Shown: positions 45,867 through 58,700 of the stretch, piece after piece | Numbering within the stretch: the first letter of the stretch is position 1 | Layout of the letters: each line of letters begins with the position of its first letter | DNA from: Phascolomyces articulosus | Lineage: Eukaryota; Mucoromycota; Mucoromycetes; Mucorales; Lichtheimiaceae | DNA length: 64,000 bases | Direction: 5' to 3' | NCBI GenBank assembly: GCA_025677815.1 | Contig: JAIXMP010000051.1 | Coordinates: 1-64,000 of the forward strand | Notes under the pieces: model-generated | Databases searched by the model: none | What the model was told of the DNA's origin: nothing | What the model saw: the letters and a program-made list of their open reading frames with translations, nothing else | Translations under genes and position numbers: made by a program

Positions 45867-47376
45867 GCAACTAATACACCTTGTCGATTATAAATACGAC
45901 CAAATGCTGTACCTCTGCCATCGTTGGACCTTGGACTATGTACATCATAGAAAAGCCTAATAATAATACCATTTAATAAAAACCTCTCTTATCCATTATT
46001 TATACCAAAAAGTAATTTTTGCTCCATATACTTTACCATTCATCGGCCCGAGTGAGAGCATGGAACCATATGGAATGATCTATACTGGCCATCATGCTAA
46101 TTCCTCTACGTCCTACAATTCCGTTGGCTCGTAGAGCGCCCATCAAAATCCCTCTGTCTGAAGCATATGCAATACTGCATGCATGAAGTGCTGGGTCGTT
46201 GTCAGGTAATCTTTCTTGAGCCTTAAACCATTGTCCCTTGATGAAGAAAAAAAGTCAAATGAATATGAATTGATTATACAGTTTCTCTTTTAGTGACAGA
46301 CTTTTTATCTCTTTTTCTTCTTACCCGGTGTTGACTTGGTTCGGTGGTACCTACAAGAAAATCTTGTGCTGTATCTATTTCAATATCACGATAATCGATA
46401 GGTGTTGGTGCTTTTGAATATGCTTCCAGATGTTTTCTATGTTTTTCAGGAATGCTAGGGTGAATAGAAAGCTTTTCCATTCGTTCTTTATCGCTATAGA
46501 GAGTAAAAGAATAAGTACGCAAATTTTGACAGTATCACAACTTCCACTTATAATATAGGATAAAAGCCTACGTTGGTAAATCTTCAGGTTTTGGAATATT
46601 TGATGGCATTGGTGTCTATCGATACAAATGCACGGGAGACAGGAGATGATAAGCATGAATGACAAAAACACAAATATATGTTGGACCAATTAAAGAGTTA
46701 CTCTCATTGTAGTATATTACATACCTGATGATTCATTGACTCTTCACCCACGTTATTAAATGGGGTAAAACTACAAATACATACAATGACTGTCTTTCCT
46801 TGTTGTGTACATGTCACTACGCGCGTAACAAAAGATCGACCATCTCTAACACGTTTTACTTGATATATTGCAGGAACATCAGATCTTCCAGGGACTAAAA
46901 AGTAATTATGTAATGACTAATAATAATTTAAAAATGATAATGAGAATAAATAGATATCCTGAAAGGATCTCACGTGTTATGTTTTTTGATAAATATTTAC
47001 ATGCACATGAAATTCCTCAGGAACAGTATGCCATGCAGCTCTTAAAGCTTGGGCTACAAGCTATTATTTATAAAAACAATTAATTATTTGAATGAAAATC
47101 TTGCCTAAAGTTCTTCCGAATTTTCGGAGAAACCATAATATAGATTACGTAGTGTGGGGACCATTACCGCTGTATTATTTAATTTTACATTACCTGACCT
47201 CCATAAGCTCCTCGAGAACTAATAGGGTGCCATAATTCCTCACTATTACGATAAATATCTACATCGAGTTCTTCAACAGTTAAGGCCCTGGCCATTTTAA
47301 GATCTTCGGGTGTTTGATCTTGGATTGTATCATTATTATGATTGGTGGATATAGTCGACGAAGAGCTGTTGGACAT
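45788..47376 (-). CDS. TES1: Acyl-CoA thioesterase, TesB/ACOT8 type (double hotdog)
   Basis: Seven exons: 47376-47194, 47060-47001, 46916-46725, 46615-46572, 46493-46325, 46236-46037 and 45956-45788. All phases fit; the product is 338 aa. N-terminal hotdog: SSRGAYGGQLVAQALRAAW, then FHVHSLHNYFLVPGRSDVP and VKRVRDGRSFVTRVVTCTQ. C-terminal hotdog: LHACSIAYASDRGILMGAL, DHSIWFH, and NRQGVLVATCSQEGIIR. The Asp in AYASD and the Gln in CSQEG correspond to catalytic residues of TesB. The enzyme hydrolyses acyl-CoA to free acid and CoA; homologues are peroxisomal. The C-terminus is TKL, a weak variant of the SKL peroxisome signal. The last 79 coding bases are duplicated at the left edge of the island. 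Confidence 0.9.
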
Positions 47377-50300
47377 GATCGCAGTTTTTATTTGTGTCCT
47401 TTATATCATAAATAAGAATGAATATATTTGTCCAGATATAGGTATGTCTTTAAGAAAGAAAAAGAAAAAAGGAAGAGGGAAAAAAAAGGAAGGAAAAAAG
47501 TGAGGAAATAGTTTTTGTGTGTGTGGGAAAGCGAAGTTGAAGTGTTGGGCTATCAGAGTTTAAAAATCAGGGTAAAAGAATGTGTTAACTTGTATAGGAA
47601 GATAGTGAGCAAGATAAAAATCTTTTCAGTAATTCAAAACCATATCATGTGCGGTGAATTATACGGTGTTTCTTCACGCAGACCTGTAACATACTTCCGT
47701 CCAAGGACTTTCATAATTGTTGGTTTGACGAGATTAATTAGGGATGGAGGGTTTTCAGGCTTGTGCCAAAACTCTTGTGGAGCTCATATATAGGATTCTT
47801 TTAGTTTTTGAATCGAATTAATACTTGCTTTTAATGAATTCTATTGTTTTAAAGTGATTGATAAAATTTGGCAGAAACAAAAAAATAAGTGTAGAAAACT
47901 TATCATCAAATCAGTAAGGAAATAACCAAGGGACAATGAATCTATTTACCTTCCTTCGAAATCATGAGGACGAACGACGGACTCTTTAATTTACAATATA
48001 CATAAACGGATTGAGCTGGTGTATAGAGTACCCAACCCCATATCTTAATACCTATATTTTACCATTATCATTATTACTATACATTTCACTCCCCTTTATT
48101 ATCCAGGCACACAAGCAAGAGAAAGTTTGGTTTATCATGAGCATGGATAATGTGTATACGGACGCAATTCATTGCTTCGAATGTACCATATTTATAAATT
48201 TGAACAGTTTGGACCGAAGTGGACAACCCTTCGGATATCGTCAAAACTTTTTTTTTGCAGCATTCGCTCTATCATACCCGTTTGGTGTCCCCGATATACA
48301 CAATTCAACTTCTTTTTAAATTTGCATGTTTACTAATCCATCCACGAAATATACATGGTGGAATCCATATTCAATTTTCTCTAGTTATCGTTACATAGAT
48401 AACATCCTTGTTTCGCCTGGAATATATAAAACATGTAGGTATGTTTTCGATTTCCTCTAAATATCGCATGCACCTCCGTAATAATGGCCAAAAAAAAAAA
48501 ACCAAATTGTTTCACTTGTTGTTAATAATGGCATTAATGGACTATAGATAGTCGCACTGAAGAGAAAAGTTAGTATAATATATTCATTCTCATATTCCCA
48601 AAATTATGCCTCTTACCAATGGGTCATTAATCGCATCTGGTCTCCTTCCGATTAATGAATACACACACACATCCACCACACATCATGAAGAAAGGGAGAC
48701 TGGTCCTTGTTCTCTTTTCTTTCCAGTTTTTTTCATTCCTTTTCTACTATCTTTTTTCTTCTCGTTTTCTTCCTCATTTACTAATACACGCGTAAAAGAG
48801 TCTGTCACTCCATCACTTACAACATACAATGCGAGATCAAAGCTTTGTTAAACTTCTGTTGACAACTTTTGTTTCTTTTGAAAATCCACTTATATATATA
48901 TATATGTATTTGTAGTTTCGCGGATGGTCCTCTGGGAAGCTGGTGTCTGTTCACACCACTACCTCATCACACAATGGTATCTTTACGCTCAGGACTATGA
49001 CATATACATTATGAGCTAAATATTAGACATGCATCCTATCACCTATATATTCATTCTATAACAATTATACCTGTAAACTCAAAAATCTTCCTATTCTCAC
49101 CAAAGGCATCGACAAATTCGATCCAAACCTCCCAAATTGTTTGTTCCAAAACATCATACCTGTTGTAGGCAGGATTCGTCTGTTCACCATTCTAAGGACC
49201 CGTTCTTGGTTCACCACTTTGCGTACCCTTGGCAGGTTCACCAATCTGAATGCCCATTGCAGGGTCCAATAGACCAATATCCTATTTTTACAAGTAACTA
49301 TTTGTTCATTAATAGCACGACACATGATCCATTTATTACCTGTGCTTGAACTATGTCCATCAATTTTTTTTTCTTTTTGAAGCCCTACAACAAAAAATAC
49401 GACTTTATAAGTTTATTTATACTTTGTTAAAAAATAAAGTTCAACTACTACTTCTTCTAAATCATAATCACACTGTCTTTTTGAAGGCAAAGAGGACGAC
49501 ATTTGTGGAGCATTAATACTCCCAAGGTACATGTCCTAGTGACATTGACATTACATTGGCTAACATAGGACATGCGTTTGTTTTTCTGGTAATAATTATG
49601 ATACAAGTATACTTGTTCGGAAATCTAGAAATCGATCGCATCTTGTATAGATATTGGACTTTGTATATCAATCAAGGTAATAATGAACTATTGGAGTAGT
49701 TGCTATTTTCTATTGAAAGAGCATTATTACATTATCCATCAACCGCAATAGTTGTGGTTTCACCATTATATCGAAAAATACCTTCTACGCTATCTAATTC
49801 ATTCAGTATGAGAAGAAAATGAATGAACTGCGGAAGGATTTATTATCATTATATAATATAAATCGACTGTTGCTGTATATATTATCTTATAGGTCATATC
49901 CATTGAAAAATATGTATATATGATTACGTATTGCCAAAAAAAAAAGCACATTTAGTGTATAAAATCTTCTAACCATGCTACCAGCAACATATTGAGCATT
50001 CCTTATTATCATCCTCTCGCGGCTATATCTGCACGTATAAATACAGTATTACAAATAGTAATAATCATTACCACTTGTATTGTTCAACAGCAGCAGCAAT
50101 AAACAGCAATTTTTTAATCGCATATATTATTATTATTATATCCTACATTTTCCTTCCTCTATTTAAGTTAATTAGTAGATTGAAGTTGGGATCTGCGGAT
50201 GATAGCATCTTGCAAGCGTTCAAAAATATTATTATGACAACGATCGACCTATAGTAATATAAATATCAATAGGGTCCAGGGCATATAGTCATTCCAGTTC

Positions 50301-50543
50301 TAGTGGAAAAAGGTAGAGTTTAGTTTAGTATAATAATAAATAACTACGCAATAATAATAAACGAGCAGTTCTGGAGAAAAAACAAGAAGATCATTTCTTC
50401 CAAAAATGGAATGGTCTTTTAGAAGGAATCATTTTGGTGGAACCATTCATTTTTTTTCGGAACCTTCTTGAAAACCATCAATCAAAAAAAATATATTATT
50501 ATTCCACCTTAAAAACTTACACACAACTATTTATATTTTGGTC
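47377..50543. other. 3.2-kb gene-poor spacer
   Basis: AT-rich with low-complexity runs. The only protein-like piece is the minus-strand fragment at about 49065-49290. No RNA gene or terminal repeats found. Confidence 0.45.
49070..49290 (-). pseudogene. Possible gene remnant
   Basis: On the minus strand this reads PAMGIQIGEPAKGTQSGEP then, past a TAG, NGEQTNPAYNRYDVLEQTIW and FVDAFGENRKIFE. Composition is protein-like (aromatic and acidic residues, no low complexity) but with an internal stop and no clear exon borders. Another frame of the same strand is also open over 86 codons, so the assignment is weak. Confidence 0.25.
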
Positions 50544-52367
50544 ATGGCGGCATTGACGACATCATGGCTTTGCCAACCAGGAATGTTATATACAATCTTT
50601 CATCAAGTTAGTTTTCTTATAACTGGATTAGGAACCACACTTGGTACTCAGTGGTTATTTTATTCAGGAGCTGCAAGTATGTATTTACTATTATTTTGCT
50701 ATTCGCATGGGACTGACGATTGAATCTTGATTAACTCAATGTGTACTTCCAAAAAAAAAAAAAACTCTTTTAAATATAAACTAGCCGGTGATAGTTACTT
50801 GATACAACTTTCTCAATATACCGGAATGATATTAGTTGGTTTAATTATCCCAATCTTACTATCCAAACAAAAACAGCAATATACCAGTGTAGCAACAACC
50901 GATGATACCGATGAGGTAAGACAAGAGTGAAAGATAGAGTTCATATGCATCATGAAACGTTGTTATGTTTTTCCCCATCACTGCCACCAGTATCAAAAAT
51001 AGAATCACATTTGAATTGAAATATGATGGCAGGATCAATGATGACAAAAATTCTGTTCTATTGAAAAAATGAAGACGGTAGATGATATATTGTTTGTTTA
51101 ATCTAACATGTGCTTTTATATAAAATAACAATACAGTTATCGAATCGAATTAGTATGGATGTATTGGACGAAGATGAAGAGAAACCGGCTCATATTACCG
51201 AAATGGAAACAACCAGTAATAAGATATCGGATGGTCCCATTCAACATAAATCCGTCATGAAACTTGCATTATTGGATGTCATTAGTAATTTTGCAGTTAC
51301 ACTGGGCTTTGCCATTGTCTCAAGTGCCATGTACCAAGTGATCTATAGTAGTGTTGTTATTTGGTGTGCTATTCTTACTTATTTCTTTATGGGTCGAAAA
51401 TTATCGAAACTTCAATGGTTAGCCATTTTTGGAACGAGTGCTGGCTTAGCACTTAGTTCGCTTGGAAGTTTCAAAACACCTGATCAACAAGGTGCTACCA
51501 CCTTGATGACAGGTATATTATTAACTATGGGTGGTACTTTTGGTTACTGTAAGTTATTATTATTACTATTATTATTGCTTATTCTGAAACATTATCGGTG
51601 GATGGATCATCATTTTAGATAACTAATAGATATAAATAAAAATATGAATTAGCATGCATGTACGTTTACTCGGATTATATCTTATCAAAACAAGTCCCAG
51701 CACCACTTCCAGCGCGTGTGTGTATGACCACAGGATGTTATGCCACTGTTCTTTCTTTAGTATGGATTATCCTCTATACTTTACCACGATTTAATACCAT
51801 TATTCATATAGATCCCAATTTTACACTTTCTTCTGTTTGGGGAATGTATTTTATTGTGATGATTTCAAATACAACTCATTCATGGAATTATTATGAACTC
51901 ATTGATAGAACTGGAAATGTGAGAGAACTTTATTATTTTTTCCTGAAAAAATGAAAATGAAAAAAGGGAACCATGAGTCTCAAGATAACGTTATATTATT
52001 CATCATTTATTTGTATTTATTTTTTTTAGGTTGCCATAGGTATTTTACAAGGTGTTCGTGCTGTTCTTGTCTATATTATCAGTCATGTATGGTATTGTAA
52101 TACGGATGCTGCACAATGTTAGTCTTTTTTTCTGTTGTTCTTGTGGCCAGTGCACACGCACACGTAATTGTGTATAAATGTGCAATAATCCCACACACAT
52201 TCAAAATACCGTTCCATTTTCAAATATAAAAAAAGAAAACTGATATAACTTTTTTATAATTATGGTTAATTTTTTTAGGTTTCACGGTGTACAAAGGGAG
52301 TGGATCGTTGTTAGTAATTGGATGTGTATTATTATTTACAGTTGGAGGAAGTGGCCGAAAACAGAAA
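50544..52367 (+). CDS. DMT-superfamily (SLC35-like) membrane transporter
   Basis: Six exons: 50544-50676, 50785-50915, 51137-51548, 51653-51918, 52030-52117 and 52279-52367, consistent phase; the product is 372 aa. Roughly ten hydrophobic helices are visible, including residues about 20-45, LIQLSQYTGMILVGLIIPILL, the stretch around IWCAILTYFFMGRKLSKLQW, LAIFGTSAGLALSSLG, TGILLTMGGTFGY, VWIILYTLP, MYFIVMISN and LLVIGCVLLFTVGG. The paired motif YQVIYSSVVIWCAILTYFFMGRKL...W is the usual drug/metabolite and nucleotide-sugar transporter pattern (end of one helix, short loop, GW/QW start of the next). A long acidic loop lies near residue 90-115 (VLDEDEEKPAHITEME). Substrate and membrane cannot be told; Golgi or vacuole are likely for this group. 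Confidence 0.8.
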
Positions 52368-53265
52368 TAATGATGCGGATCATAGATATATAAATTATAT
52401 ATATAAAACAATATTTTTTTGATCATGTGACTCTAGAAAATCGATAAAGAAGAAATGAATCAAGAAGTTGTATTTAACTGATTATTATTATGATGATACT
52501 CTTGTTGTTTGCGTTAGAGGGTTGAACAAATAGGACAGCGTGGGAGAAAGACCTTGTTATTGGAGAGATAAAATGATTTTTTTTTACTCCACATTTTGGA
52601 TAAACAAAATGGAAACACATCTTTTCCCTTTATTTTTATGATCAAAGATAAAATCATGTGTGTGTGAGGATTTCAAAATAGTAAAAATCTTCGGATCGAT
52701 AAAGAGGAAAAGGCTGCCCAAATTTGTCATTTTTTGATGCAAGATAAAAAAAAAAAGTAAATCGCTGATTATTATTTGATGATACTTCTTTTTGTTGCTA
52801 AGTATTATTTGGAAGATGTTAGGGTGCTTTAAGATTATATAAAGAAATATAAGTGATTCACTTTTCATATTATTAGTTGCTATATAATTAATTTACTAGT
52901 TATAAGTAGTAAAATATGAGGACAAGAATCTTTTTTTTTTCTCAAAGAAAAAAAAAAGTGAGTTCCAAAAAACCAACTGTTTACACAGAATCGCCATATT
53001 AAGACGGATTCTATAATCTCTTCGGCTTTACTATAAATCTTATTTCTTACTTTTTCAATGCTCCAAACCACAACCTCCACTTTTGGTAAATAAACTGGGA
53101 GAAGAGGAAGGAGAAAGAAGACAACTAAATAAAATATAAAAAGCTTTTTTTTTTTCTTGTGTTTTTTCTTCTTTTTCCTCTTTTTTTTTATAACTTCATT
53201 ATTTCATTTTTTTTATATTTTATATATATATTACTCCAAATAATAATTATAGCAACAGCGAACAA
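52368..53265. other. Intergenic, homopolymer-rich
   Basis: Many A and T runs; a pyrimidine-rich stretch (about 53145-53220) precedes the ATG at 53266. No gene seen. Confidence 0.45.
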
Positions 53266-54052
53266 ATGATAGAACCTATTGCCATTAATGATAGCAAAGC
53301 AACTGCTACATCAATTCATTCTCATCATCATACTCATTCGTACATGACTGTATCCTACCATGATTCAGAAGAAGAGGATGATGCTACCACAACAACCGAT
53401 CAAATTGATTTCTTTGAAGAAGAGTTAGCTACACTGGATGATTTAGCATGTTACCAAAATACTTATTTTATGGATGGAGGCAATCGATTTATTTCTGTAA
53501 GTTTTTTTTTTTTCCATATATAAATATTTTGATTCAATAATATATTATTATTAAAATCTAATGCATATATTCAATTTTCTGTAAATATATACGTAGCTAC
53601 CTACCCTTGGCAACAGCAACACAAAAGCAGCAGCACACATTTCAAGGTTCTTTGAAGCATGGCTTGAACGTAAAGTTTATGGCAAGCAACCAGACGATCC
53701 TTTGCCTATTCTTGAAGATAGCATTGATTCTATTGCTCATGACATTCTTGCACAACTGAAAAGCAACCGATTATGGGGTCTCGATAAGGTGTTTGTCAAA
53801 GTCCGTACGGGTCACGTCTATACCTATCACCCATTAGATGATGGTCAGCCATTGATCACACAAGATATGGAAGAGTTTTTTCAACAATTTCCACTTTTTG
53901 TGGAAGTGATTATTCGTACGGGTTCTTCATCCACCATTGATGATGATATAAATACCAATAATAATAATAATAATATTGTATTATTAGAAGTCGAAAATGT
54001 GACAGTGAACCCAGGCAATCCATACAGGATTATGGAACATATTTCTATATAA
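53266..54052 (+). CDS. Hypothetical protein with a conserved-looking C-terminal domain
   Basis: Exons are 53266-53496 and 53597-54052 (100-bp GTAAGT...GTAG intron, phase 0); the product is 228 aa. The N-terminus is His/Thr-rich (HSHHHTHSYMTVSYHDSEEE) and acidic. The rest is ordered: AAAHISRFFEAWLERKVYGK, LEDSIDSIAHDILAQLKSN, LDKVFVKVRTGHVYTYHPLD and EEFFQQFPLFVEVIIRTG, then an Asn run (six codons) and a short tail. I do not recognise a family. No signal peptide or membrane helix. The clean intron and the good start context make a real gene likely. Confidence 0.65.
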
Positions 54053-55078
54053 TAAGGCCGCTTTATTCTTTTTTGCTAATATTCCTTTTGCTGTTTTTCC
54101 TGTGTATACCATTTTTTTTTTATAATTATTCCTTTACCTCATTTCAAGTTTGATTTTTCTTTTTACTGTTCATCATAAATATTATTATTTTATTCTTATT
54201 TTCTTTGTTGTATATATCTTCACTATTTTTATTATCTTTTTTTTCTCTTTTATACAAAATAATAATAAAGAACCTGTCAAGAAAATAAATTGTTTAAAAC
54301 AGCGATAATAAAAGAAAACTGACTGGTCCAATGATGATGTACTTTAATGAATGACTATATATCATCGTCAACATGTTACACCACATTTGTAAGCTTAGAA
54401 TTTGTATATATATATGTGTGTGTGTATGTGTATGTTAGGATAGTTAATATGTGAGCAGATTTGTTGCTAGGATTCATTTTTATACAATACTTTGTTTGGT
54501 GGTGTTTGTACAGGCTGTCGCCGATCTTCTAGAACTTACCAGTGAGACTGGTTGAGATTTCAGTGATACGACGCTATAATATTAACTCAGATATAAGATG
54601 AACGACTGTATTTGAGTAACAGTCGTAAGAAAAAATAAAACTCGATCTACAAAAGTATGATTTCGCTGATATTTGCGGATAAGGTGATTTGTTGTTATGA
54701 TAGTTTGATATCTAGTATATATTCAGACAGAATAGAAAAAAATGGTGTAATTATACATATTTTACATTTAAATGTGTGTTGATATTGCATTTAATCAAGT
54801 TAAATGTATAATTTATTAGTACATGAGTTAAAAAGAATGGAGTTATTGAGCATCTATCAATTATTATTACCATTTCATTAAAACACACTTTTCATCATCA
54901 TTTTTCCTGGAAAAGACTATTATTATTTGAAAACGAACTATTTTCCTGAATATATCTAAAACAAAGTTTCAAATCGTAATAAGAAAAAATAAATAAAACG
55001 GATTTATGATATGTACTGTAATTAATCACCATTACGTACATCTGTTCAATCTCTCAGATAAAAGTGTATAAAGTAGCA

Positions 55079-55118
<40 letters not shown>

Positions 55119-55753
55119 AGCAATAATACATATTCCATGGTATCATAAAGAACCAATCCTTTAAAGATAGTGGTTATTTGTTGGTTTAATAGTATATATA
55201 CTAGTTATCATTTATTGCAGCACCATGTGGCATAAGAAACTTCAAGCTTTAACGTAATCGATATCTTACTTTGGAACGAAAATGAATGAGTCACTTTTCT
55301 CAATATATTTTTCTTAATGTCACTGATAAAATAGTACATAAGTCGTACAAATTGGCTTTGATTACATTTATTATGTACTCTGCTCTCTCTCTCTCACCAT
55401 TTAAATAAATGACCTGAAATATACGTTTTTGATATAATAATAATCTTAAAAGGGCATTAGATAATATACATGCCGGTGAACATAGTTTGACGTTTTTCCA
55501 TTTCTATGCATGATACTATGCATGTATGTCCTGAAAAAAAAAAGATTTGCGCTTTACGTATTTTGAGAGGGAAAAAAAAAGAGTTCGTGTGGGGGGAGGA
55601 AAAGACAAGGTTTCTGTGTTTTTTTTTTCTCTTTTCATGCCTCCTCTCAATCTCCCTTTCTCTTCTCCCTTTCTCTTCTCCACATAACAAATTAGTTTCT
55701 ATCAAATGATCAGTATTTAAATGATTTTATTATTATTATTATTATCAATTCAA
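54053..55753. other. Intergenic spacer with an (ATT)n microsatellite
   Basis: No gene. A pure TTA/ATT triplet run lies at 55081-55115, and CT-rich stretches near 55640-55680 belong to the 3' flank of the oxoprolinase gene. Confidence 0.5.
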
Positions 55754-58700
55754 TCATGTGCTCTCTTGCATTTCTTTATAAGCACCTAAACTTCCGCTTG
55801 CCTTGACAACCAAAGGTTTTTGATGAGCCACATTTTGTGAACAAGAAGGTTCACCATCCTTTGCACCAAAACCACCTCCACCAGGTGTTTCAATAATAAT
55901 ACGATCTCCTTTGCCAAATAATGCAGTATTCTTTCCAGATAAGTTCAATGTCAATGCTTTATCACCAACATGACGAATCCACAAATTAAGACCCGGTTGA
56001 CCATCTTTACCACCTTGTAAACCATAAGGTCTAAATACCCGGCGCTCGGACAGAATCGAGACTTCAATACCCGCCTCTAAGAACTCAATGTCACGAACCA
56101 CACCATCACCACCACGATGGTAGCCTTCTCCTCCCGATCCTAAAAGTTATAGATCACCCCCCCCCCCAAATAATGATTTTTTTTGTTGTTATTAAACTTG
56201 GGACCAAAGAAATCATAAAAAAAAGCATACGTTATTCCCATCCTTTTTGTTCACATAGAAAATAATTATATACATTACCTGAGCGCAAAGAAAATTCTCG
56301 TAAAAGGACTGGGTACCGTTTTTCAAATATTTCAGGATCCGTAATACGTGTATTAGTCATATGCTAAATAATAACATATTTATTAGCATTATTATACCCA
56401 TACACAAAAAAAAGTGTTATAAAACTCATTGATTATATTTACCGTATGTACACCATCTTGGCCAACCCAAGTGGGACCAGCACCATGGCCACCTGCAATA
56501 GTCTCATAATAGCCCCAACCTTTTGATTCATGTGTTTTTCCAAAAGTCAAGTTATTACAATCGCCCTGACTAGCGGCGCAGGCACCAAAAGCTTTAAGTA
56601 CAACATCAACAATCCGCTGACTTGTCAGCACGTTACCACCCACGACAGCACTTGTCTCAGATGGGCTCAGAATTGAATTGGGCGGGATACGAATGTCAAT
56701 AGGATCAAGACACCCCGAGTTCAATGGAATATCTTGGGCAACCAAACATCGGACACAGTAAATGATGGCGCTATAACACACGCTTTCGGGGGTATTGGTA
56801 TTCCCATAGACCTCGGGACCCGTACCATCGAAATCAAAGACAGCATTGCCTGTCTTTTCATCAATACTAATCTTGAGACTGATCGGTGTACCATCATCCA
56901 TATAGTCCACAGCTGTTAAAGCTTCTCCCTTATGTTTGATCACAACCTCTTTCAATAATGAACGAACAGCACTTTCTGCATTGGATCGAATGTGTCGCAT
57001 ATAAGCTTGGACCACCTCAAGGGAATACTCTTCAATAAGTGATGTTACAAGATTAATTCCCTTTTGATTGGCTGCAATCTGTGCGTTGATATCTGTGCAT
57101 CAAGAAAAATTGATTCCCAAATTGTTAGTTGTAATTGTAACTTGTTCTGATGATTGAGAATTGATTTTTAAGTACAAACTATATACACACACACCTGATA
57201 CATTATCACGGAGTAATCGTGTTCCGGAACAACCAGGATAAGATCCTGGAATATCATACAAGTATCGTTTCAAACCATCCATATCAAAATGGCCATTACT
57301 TACAATTTTAAAAGATTTGATAGCAGCGCCTTCTTGATAAAGCTGTAAAATAATTTCATGCAAGATTATACATACACAAAGAGAATGGAGAAGATGAGAA
57401 CAAGGTCACACGTTTCAATAATAAATAATAAATAAACCCATCATTAATCAATTTTTTAAAACTAACCTCCTTTGAAAATGGTGGCATAGAACCTACAAAA
57501 AGAGTAACGATATAAAATAAGATTAGCAATGATGTCAATGCTAAAAATTGCAAAATTTGCAACATATAAAAGTTATTCATGGATAATCACCTGCTGTTAA
57601 TCCACCGATATCCGCATGATGTGCACGAGAAGCAACAAAGAAAACGATCTTTCCTTTATCAAATACAGGTGTGATGACAGTAATATCTATAGGAGGAAAT
57701 ATATATCAGCATAAGCCCGTCTTTTTTCTTTCTTTTTCTCTTTTTTTATAGGTTACACTGGCAATTCAAGTAAGAGAGTATAATAAAGATAGAGGGTACA
57801 AAAAATAGGTAATATCCAAATACGTTACCTGGTAAATGAGAACCTCCCGCCATGGGATGATTCGTCATAATGACGTCTCCTTCTTTTAGATCGTCTCCGT
57901 AGTAATTCATTTGATAAGTTACTGCATGACTCAAGGCGCCAAGATGAACGGGAAGATGGGGAGCATTAGCAACTAAACCTCCTTCTGAGCTGAATAATGC
58001 ACAAGAGAAATCAAGACGTTCCTTGATATTTGTACTGATAGCCGTCTTTTGCAAACTACGGCCCATTTGTTCTGCAATACTCATGAAACGGTGGGAAAAG
58101 ATAGATAATTGGATAGGCTCCATATCCGTGGTAATCTTTTTCTTTTCTCCCTTGCCAACGGTAATAGTAATATGTTGGGATGTGATGATAGCAGTACATG
58201 CGGGCTCAACCACAACGGTAGCTGTGGCGTCAATAATAATGGCAGGACCAGGGACGCGTGTACCTGGTGAAATGTCCTTTAATAAATAGACAGGAACATG
58301 ATCATCACGACCAGTTTCAAAATATACGGAAGTAACACTATCGCGAACGTTCTCATTTACATCCTTGATAGCCAATGTCTTGAGTTCATGATCGGGTGTC
58401 AAAGTTTCATCAGTACTCTTGGTATGACCAATACCACGCACACGAATATCATCGACTACAATACCACGATCCTTCAGTGAGAAACCGAATTCTTGTTTAT
58501 AGAGCTGAACAAAAGCATTTTCAAAGTCCCAAGAATCTGTAGGCTTGAGTGTCATGAGAGCACAATCTGTGCCCTCATAACGCAAGTTGAGATAGATTTC
58601 AGTACTAATATTCGAAACTGCAAAGCCTTGCTTTGTGGCTAATTCAGATTTGCAGCTTTGAATAAGTGCATCAACACGTTGTTGCAAATTGGGGATTGCT

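Noticed and set aside
47515..47793. A 92-codon frame upstream of the thioesterase gene
   Set aside because: It does not start with ATG, has no neighbouring exon and mixed composition; likely chance in the promoter region.
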